Part shown: piece by piece, positions 59,713 through 64,000 of the stretch
Layout: the number at the start of each line of letters is the position of its first letter
Numbering within the stretch: position 1 is the first letter of the stretch
NCBI RefSeq assembly: GCF_007830455.1
Contig: NZ_VLLB01000001.1
Span: 186,001 to 250,000 of the forward strand
Reading direction: 5' to 3'
DNA from: Pseudoduganella lurida
GTDB lineage: Bacteria > Pseudomonadota > Gammaproteobacteria > Burkholderiales > Burkholderiaceae_D
DNA length: 64,000 nucleotides
Program-made: the position numbers and the translations under genes
The notes under the pieces: model-generated
Database searches by the model: none
What the model was told of the DNA's origin: nothing
Seen by the model: the letters and a program-made list of their open reading frames with translations, nothing else

Positions 59713-60714
59713 TCAGATCAGTTTCACGAGTTGCTTGCCGAAGTTGCGGCCCTTGAGCAGGCCGATGAAGGCTTCCGGGGCCGCGGGCAGGCCTTCGGCC
59801 ACGCTTTCGCGGTACTTCAGCTTGCTGTCCGCCACCAGCGTGCCCAGCTCGGCCAGGCCCTGCGGCCAGCAGTCCAGGTGTTCGGTGACGATGAAGCCCC
59901 GCAGCGTGATGCGGTTCTTCAGCAGCGCGCGCACGCTGCGCAGTGGAATATCTTCACCGTTGTAGCCGGCGATCATGCCGCACAGCGCGACGCGGGCGAA
60001 GGCATTGGTCTGCGCCAGCGCGGCATCGAACACTTCGCCCGCCACGTTCTCGAAGATGCCATCGATGCCGTCCGGCGCGGCGGCCTTCAGGTCCGCAAAC
60101 AGATTGCCGGCCTTGTAGTCGACGCAGGCATCGAAGCCCAGTTCGTCGACGACATAGGCACATTTTTCCGGACCGCCCGCGATGCCGACTGCACGCACGC
60201 CCTGCAGCTTCGCGAGCTGGCCGACCGCACTGCCCACCGCGCCGCTGGCGGCCGACACGCACAGCGTCTGCCCCGCCTTGAGCTCGAGGATCCTGTTCAA
60301 CCCGTACCACGCCGTCATGCCCGGCATGCCGACGGCGCCCAGGTACGCGGACAGCGGGATGCGCGACGTGTCCACCTTGCGCAGGCCGGTGCCATCGGAG
60401 AGCGTCATCTCGGTCCAGCCGCCATTGCCGACAACGGCATCGCCGACCGCGAAGTCCGGGTGCCGGGACGCGACGACCTCGCCGGCCGTCCCGCCGATCA
60501 TCGTTTCGTCGAGCGCCTGCGAGGCGGCATAGCTTTTCGATTCGCTCATGCGGCCGCGCATGTAGGGGTCCAGCGACAGGTAGTGATTGCGGACCAGCAG
60601 CTGGCCGTCCTGCAGGGCCGGCACCTCGACCGTCTCGAGGCGGAAGTTGTCGGCCGTCGGCTCGCCGCGCGGACGCGATGCAAGGACGAGGCGTTGGTAT
60701 GGGGTCATTGGCAT
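59713..60714 (-). CDS. NADP-dependent MDR oxidoreductase (CurA/leukotriene-B4-dehydrogenase-like)
   Basis: 333-aa medium-chain reductase. Typical segments: LVLASRPRGEPTADNFRLE, LSLDPYMRGRM, GNGGWTEM, GMPGMTAWYGL and the NADP loop VSAASGAVGSAVGQLAKL. These reduce double bonds of alpha,beta-unsaturated ketones with NADPH. Directly downstream of the SDR gene (28 bp), so a coordinated small-carbonyl metabolism set is likely. Confidence 0.93.
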   Translation of the reverse strand: MPMTPYQRLVLASRPRGEPTADNFRLETVEVPALQDGQLLVRNHYLSLDPYMRGRMSESKSYAASQALDETMIGGTAGEVVASRHPDFAVGDAVVGNGGWTEMTLSDGTGLRKVDTSRIPLSAYLGAVGMPGMTAWYGLNRILELKAGQTLCVSAASGAVGSAVGQLAKLQGVRAVGIAGGPEKCAYVVDELGFDACVDYKAGNLFADLKAAAPDGIDGIFENVAGEVFDAALAQTNAFARVALCGMIAGYNGEDIPLRSVRALLKNRITLRGFIVTEHLDCWPQGLAELGTLVADSKLKYRESVAEGLPAAPEAFIGLLKGRNFGKQLVKLI

Positions 60715-60742
60715 TCCTTCGAGGTGGAATTGGGGGCGATGG

Positions 60743-61522
60743 TCAGACTGCCGACACGCCGCCGTCGATGGCCAGGATCTGGCCCGTGATATGGCGGCCG
60801 GCCTCGGAGGCGAACAGCACGACGGCCCCTTTCAGGTCCGCGTCGCCACCCAGCCGGTGCAATGGCGCCTGCGCCGCGAGTTGTTCGCCCATCCGGGACA
60901 GCAGGCCATGCGTCATCTTCGACGGGAAGAAGCCCGGTGCGATCGCGTTCACGTTGATGCCGTATTCGCCCCATTCGCCGGCCAGCGTGCGCGTGAAGTT
61001 GACGATGGCGCCCTTCGAGGTATTGTAGGCCAGCGTCTTCATCGTGCCCGGCGGGTTGCCTGCCAGGCCGGCGATCGACGCCACGTTGATGATGCGGCCG
61101 GCGCGGCGCGGGATCATCGAACGCCTGCCCACCGCCTGGCACAGCAGGAACACGGCGCGCACGTTCAGGTCCATCACCTTGTCCCATGCCGCCAGCGGCG
61201 TGTCCTCGGCGGGGGCGCCCCAGCTGGCGCCGGCGTTGTTGACGAGGATGTCAAGGTGGCCCAGCCGGTCGAGTGCGGCCGCAGCCAGACGATCCGCGGC
61301 ATCGGGATCGGCCAGGTCGGCAGCGATGCCATGCGCAGTGATGCCCCGGGCCGCGAGCTGCGCGACGGCTTCGTCGAGATCATCCGCCTTGCGCGCGCTG
61401 AGCACGACCGTGGCGCCCTGCTCGCCCAGCGCCGTGGCCAGCTGCAGGCCCAGGCCGCGCGAGCCGCCCGTCACGAGCGCGGTGCGGCCCCGCAGGTCGA
61501 ACAGCTGGCCGACGGTGCGCAT
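60743..61522 (-). CDS. Short-chain dehydrogenase/reductase
   Basis: 259-aa SDR. Cofactor motif TGGSRGLGLQLA, NNAGASWG, and a Ser/Tyr/Lys region: NVASIAG then YNTSKGAIVNFTR. IAPGFFPSKMT follows. NADP(H)-dependent oxidoreductase related to gluconate 5-dehydrogenase-like enzymes. Part of the four-gene minus-strand operon. Confidence 0.93.
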   Translation of the reverse strand: MRTVGQLFDLRGRTALVTGGSRGLGLQLATALGEQGATVVLSARKADDLDEAVAQLAARGITAHGIAADLADPDAADRLAAAALDRLGHLDILVNNAGASWGAPAEDTPLAAWDKVMDLNVRAVFLLCQAVGRRSMIPRRAGRIINVASIAGLAGNPPGTMKTLAYNTSKGAIVNFTRTLAGEWGEYGINVNAIAPGFFPSKMTHGLLSRMGEQLAAQAPLHRLGGDADLKGAVVLFASEAGRHITGQILAIDGGVSAV

Positions 61523-61532
61523 CGCTCCGTCC

Positions 61533-61835
61533 TCAGACTTCGTAGTCCATGCACTGGCGCGCTTCGCGCACGGCGGCGATGAACGGCTTGAGGGCCAGGT
61601 GCTGCGGGTGGTCCAGGTAGGCGTTCAGTGCGTCGCGGTCCGTGAACTCGGAATACAGCACGGCGTCATAGGTCGCTTCCAGGCCTGGCTGGGCGAGCGC
61701 CACTTCCAGCGTCAGCATGCCGGGCGAAATGCCGCGGCAGGCATCCAGCAGTTCCTTCAGCTTGCGGCCGTTCGTGGCGCGGTCGGCGCCTTCCGCTTCG
61801 TCCTTCAGCTTCCACATCACGATGTGCTTGATCAC
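61533..61835 (-). CDS. Dabb (stress-responsive A/B barrel) protein
   Basis: 100-aa ferredoxin-like barrel: IKHIVMWKLKDEAEG..., and YDAVLYSEFTDRDALNAYLDHPQHLAL. The start is GTG 61835 with AGGAG upstream; the longer frame to 61991 runs through the promoter region. Small dimeric barrel, possibly an enzyme or binding protein; first gene of the SDR/MDR/GNAT operon, 10 bp before the SDR. Confidence 0.9.
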   Translation of the reverse strand: MIKHIVMWKLKDEAEGADRATNGRKLKELLDACRGISPGMLTLEVALAQPGLEATYDAVLYSEFTDRDALNAYLDHPQHLALKPFIAAVREARQCMDYEV

Positions 61836-62054
61836 TGCGTCTCTCCTGGTCGTCGATGGTCGATGAGCGCGGGAGCATAGCATATCGGTCAATGTTTCAC
61901 CGACGCTCCCCTGGGAACTCGGACCATCGGCCATTGCACTGTAAGTTCGGTGTAAGTTTGGAGCAAGCATGACGTAAGGTTCGGCGCCCACACTGCATCA
62001 TGCCTAGACAATAACGGGATCAACCCGACGGCACCTTAACCAAGGAGACACAGT

Positions 62055-63758
62055 ATGGCAATCACATCCGGCACCGCGGGCGCACCGTCCGTGGGCAAGA
62101 CCAAGAGCACGCCGATGACGAAGGAGGAAAAGAAGGTCATCTTCGCTTCCTCGCTCGGCACCGTGTTCGAGTGGTACGATTTTTACCTGTACGGCTCGCT
62201 CGCATCGATCATCGCCAAACAGTTCTTCATCGGCGACCCCACCACCACGTTCATCTTCGCGCTGATGGCCTTCGCGGCCGGCTTCATCGTGCGCCCGTTC
62301 GGCGCCGTCGTGTTCGGCCGCCTCGGCGACATGATCGGCCGTAAGTACACCTTCCTGATCACGATCCTGATCATGGGCCTGTCCACGTTCATCGTCGGCC
62401 TGCTGCCCGGCCACGCCTCCATCGGCATCGCCGCGCCGATCATCCTCGTCACGCTGCGCATCCTGCAGGGCCTGGCCCTCGGCGGCGAATACGGCGGTGC
62501 CGCCACCTACGTGGCCGAGCATGCGCCGGAAGGCAAGCGGGGCTTCTTCACGTCGTGGATCCAGACGACGGCCACGATGGGCCTGTTCCTGTCGCTGCTG
62601 GTGATCCTGGCGACCCGCCAGGCGATCGGCGAAGACGAATTCCAGGCCTGGGGCTGGCGCATTCCCTTCCTCGTCTCCGTGCTGCTGCTGGGCGTGTCCG
62701 TGTGGATCCGCATGGCGATGAGCGAATCGCCCGCGTTCGTGAAGATGAAGGCGGAAGGCAAGACGTCGAAGGCGCCGCTGACGGAAGCGTTCGGCCAGTG
62801 GAAGAACATGAAGATCGTCATCCTGGCGCTGATCGGCCTGACGATGGGCCAGGCCGTGGTCTGGTACACCGGCCAGTTCTACGCGCTGTTCTTCATGGAG
62901 AAAACGCTGAAGATCGACGGCGCCACGGCCAATATCCTGATCGCCATCGCACTGCTGCTGGCCACGCCGTTCTTCGTGCTGTGGGGCGCGCTGTCGGACA
63001 AGATCGGCCGCAAGTGGATCATCCTGGGTGGCTGCCTGCTGGCCGCAGTGACCTACTTCCCGCTGTTCAAGGCGCTGACGCACTTCGGCAACCCGGCCCT
63101 GGAAACGGCCCTGAACAATTCGCCGGTGGTGGTGGTGGCCAATACGGATTCCTGCCACTTCCAGTTCAACCCGACGGGCACGAAGAAATTCCCGTCCTCC
63201 TGCGATATCGCCACCGGCATCCTGTCCGCCGCCTCGGTGAACTACACCATCCAGGAAGCCCCGGCCGGCACCGTCGCCACCATCAAGGTCGGTCCGAAGG
63301 AGCTCACTTCGTTCGATGCCGTGATGACGCCGGATAACCTGAACTTCGATGCGGCCAGCAAGGACCGCGAAGCCGCCTTCAAGAAGGACGTGGCGGCCGC
63401 CATCAAGGAGGCGGGCTACCCGGCCAAGGCCGATCCGGCCGGCATCAACAAGCCGATGGTGGTGCTGATCCTGTTCATCCTGGTGCTGTACGTGACGATG
63501 GTGTACGGGCCGATCGCGGCGATGCTGGTCGAGATGTTCCCGACGCGGATCCGCTACACATCCATGTCGCTGCCCTATCACATCGGCAATGGCTGGTTCG
63601 GCGGCCTGCTGCCCACCACCGTGTTCGCGCTGGTGGCCTTCAAGGGCGACATCTACTACGGCCTGTGGTATCCGATCGTGATCGCCCTGATCACGCTGGT
63701 GATCGGCGCGCTGTTCGTGCGCGAGACGAAGGACCGCGACATCTACGCAGCCGACTGA
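62055..63758 (+). CDS. MFS transporter, metabolite:H+ symporter (MHS) family
   Basis: 567-aa transporter with 12 membrane helices and the MHS signature: FEWYDFYLYGSLASIIAKQFF, GRLGDMIGRKYTF and LALGGEYGGAATYVAEHAP. A long loop of about 110 residues between helices 8/9-type segments (residues 345-455) includes two Cys (NTDSCHFQF, PSSCDIATG). That insertion is typical of a ProP/ShiA-like subgroup. It imports a small organic acid or betaine-type solute with protons. AAGGAG precedes the ATG. A terminator follows. Confidence 0.94.
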   Translation: MAITSGTAGAPSVGKTKSTPMTKEEKKVIFASSLGTVFEWYDFYLYGSLASIIAKQFFIGDPTTTFIFALMAFAAGFIVRPFGAVVFGRLGDMIGRKYTFLITILIMGLSTFIVGLLPGHASIGIAAPIILVTLRILQGLALGGEYGGAATYVAEHAPEGKRGFFTSWIQTTATMGLFLSLLVILATRQAIGEDEFQAWGWRIPFLVSVLLLGVSVWIRMAMSESPAFVKMKAEGKTSKAPLTEAFGQWKNMKIVILALIGLTMGQAVVWYTGQFYALFFMEKTLKIDGATANILIAIALLLATPFFVLWGALSDKIGRKWIILGGCLLAAVTYFPLFKALTHFGNPALETALNNSPVVVVANTDSCHFQFNPTGTKKFPSSCDIATGILSAASVNYTIQEAPAGTVATIKVGPKELTSFDAVMTPDNLNFDAASKDREAAFKKDVAAAIKEAGYPAKADPAGINKPMVVLILFILVLYVTMVYGPIAAMLVEMFPTRIRYTSMSLPYHIGNGWFGGLLPTTVFALVAFKGDIYYGLWYPIVIALITLVIGALFVRETKDRDIYAAD

Positions 63759-63799
63759 ACAGGCAGGTTCATGGCTGGCGGCGTACCGGCGCCGCCCTG

Positions 63800-63828
63800 A
63801 AGGCCACCCGCGAGGGTGGCCTTTTTTT
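63800..63828 (+). terminator. Rho-independent terminator of the MFS gene
   Basis: Stem AAGGCCACC / GGGTGGCCTT with a short CGCGA loop, followed by a run of seven T. It lies 42 bp past the transporter stop and forms the first unit of the 34-bp tandem array. Confidence 0.85.
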
Positions 63829-63938
63829 GTCCGCCCGCCCACCCGCGACGATGGCCCTTTTTGTCCGCCCGTCCACCTGCGAGAATGCCATTTTTTGTCC
63901 GCCCGCCCACCGCGAGGGTGGCCTTTTTTTGTCGGCCT
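63805..63938. repeat. Four tandem copies of a ~34-bp unit
   Basis: Units at 63805, 63840, 63874 and 63908, each 'cacc-cgcga...-ggcc-tttttt-gtccgcccgcc' with a few changes. The first and last units keep the GC-rich stem and T-run of a terminator; the middle two have mutated stems. This is a duplicated terminator array, not a CRISPR (no unique spacers). Confidence 0.85.
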
Positions 63939-63953
63939 TGCTATGCTCGACCG

Positions 63954-64000
63954 ATGCACACCTTCCTGATCCGCTCCTTCGAGGCCGGCGAATGGGCCGC
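63954..64000 (+). CDS. Start of a gene running off the right edge (possibly GNAT)
   Basis: ATG at 63954 begins MHTFLIRSFEAGEWAA and is open to the edge. RSFEAGEWAA resembles the first strand and helix of GNAT acetyltransferases. Only 15 codons are visible, so the call is weak. Confidence 0.4.
   Translation, partial: MHTFLIRSFEAGEWA

Noticed and set aside
63805-63938. CRISPR array
   Set aside because: Units are contiguous near-copies without unique spacers, and no cas genes are present.

Overview
The window looks like a chromosomal stretch of a high-GC betaproteobacterium, most likely an Oxalobacteraceae member of the Massilia/Telluria/Duganella group. This is inferred from protein style, the conserved mltG-tmk-holB-pilZ-tatD order, and the many short 'ggggtcagacccc'-type intergenic repeats; no rRNA or other taxonomic marker gene is present. 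It falls into two parts of different base composition.

Part A, 1 to about 19.35 kb, is a lower-GC accessory island. From the left it holds: an edge-truncated unknown gene; a CBASS-like pair (CD-NTase with a C-terminal AGS-C-type sensor, plus a SLATT-type membrane effector); a divergent cytoplasmic AAA+ ATPase/subtilase pair; a tyrosine recombinase; a HipA-like kinase with a decayed duplicate of its 3' end; a calcineurin-like phosphoesterase; an AbiEi-like winged-helix protein without a visible AbiEii; a divergent Xre regulator/unknown pair; and a four-gene Tn7/Tn5053-like transposition operon (TnsA-like, TniA, TniB, TniQ, each overlapping the next). It ends in a frameshifted Xre gene, an AraC remnant and a small cluster of TTTACG-type repeats where the composition changes. 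The simplest reading is a Tn7-like element, or stacked elements, carrying defence cargo, with its left end outside the window.

Part B, about 19.6 kb to the end, is high-GC core genome. At 20.0-32.8 kb lies a methanol/formaldehyde oxidation cluster: xoxF (lanthanide-type methanol dehydrogenase, D-Y-D motif) followed by pqqA-B-C-D-E, with a divergent sigma-54 activator. A matching -24/-12 promoter and a 16-bp perfect palindrome lie between them. Beyond the activator is a second minus-strand block: adhC/frmA, gfa, a small periplasmic protein, a cytochrome c (xoxG-like), a xoxJ-like binding protein, an unknown periplasmic protein and an ATP-grasp protein. Together these oxidise methanol to formaldehyde in the periplasm, pass electrons to cytochrome c, and remove formaldehyde through glutathione.

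The region 33.1-50.5 kb is mixed housekeeping: a DUF2726 protein, a GH28/Gfo-Idh-MocA pair, a TerC-CBS-CorC protein, a U32 peptidase, small envelope proteins, a PAS-GAF-degenerate GGDEF-EAL protein, an isolated elongation factor G, phospholipase A1, a PRMT-like methyltransferase, an ankyrin protein and TatD. The region 50.5-54.2 kb continues into GNAT, PilZ, holB, tmk and mltG. It is followed divergently by ygfZ, a DUF4936 protein and an NRDE protein. The last 8 kb carry oxidoreductases, a LysR regulator, a four-gene MDR/SDR/Dabb/GNAT operon, an MHS-type transporter and a 34-bp tandem repeat array.

Genes absent from open-reading-frame lists but readable here include the left-edge CDS (1-565), pqqA (23111-23185), a 42-residue lipoprotein (40635-40763) and the gene entering the right edge (63954). 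No tRNA, rRNA or CRISPR array was found.
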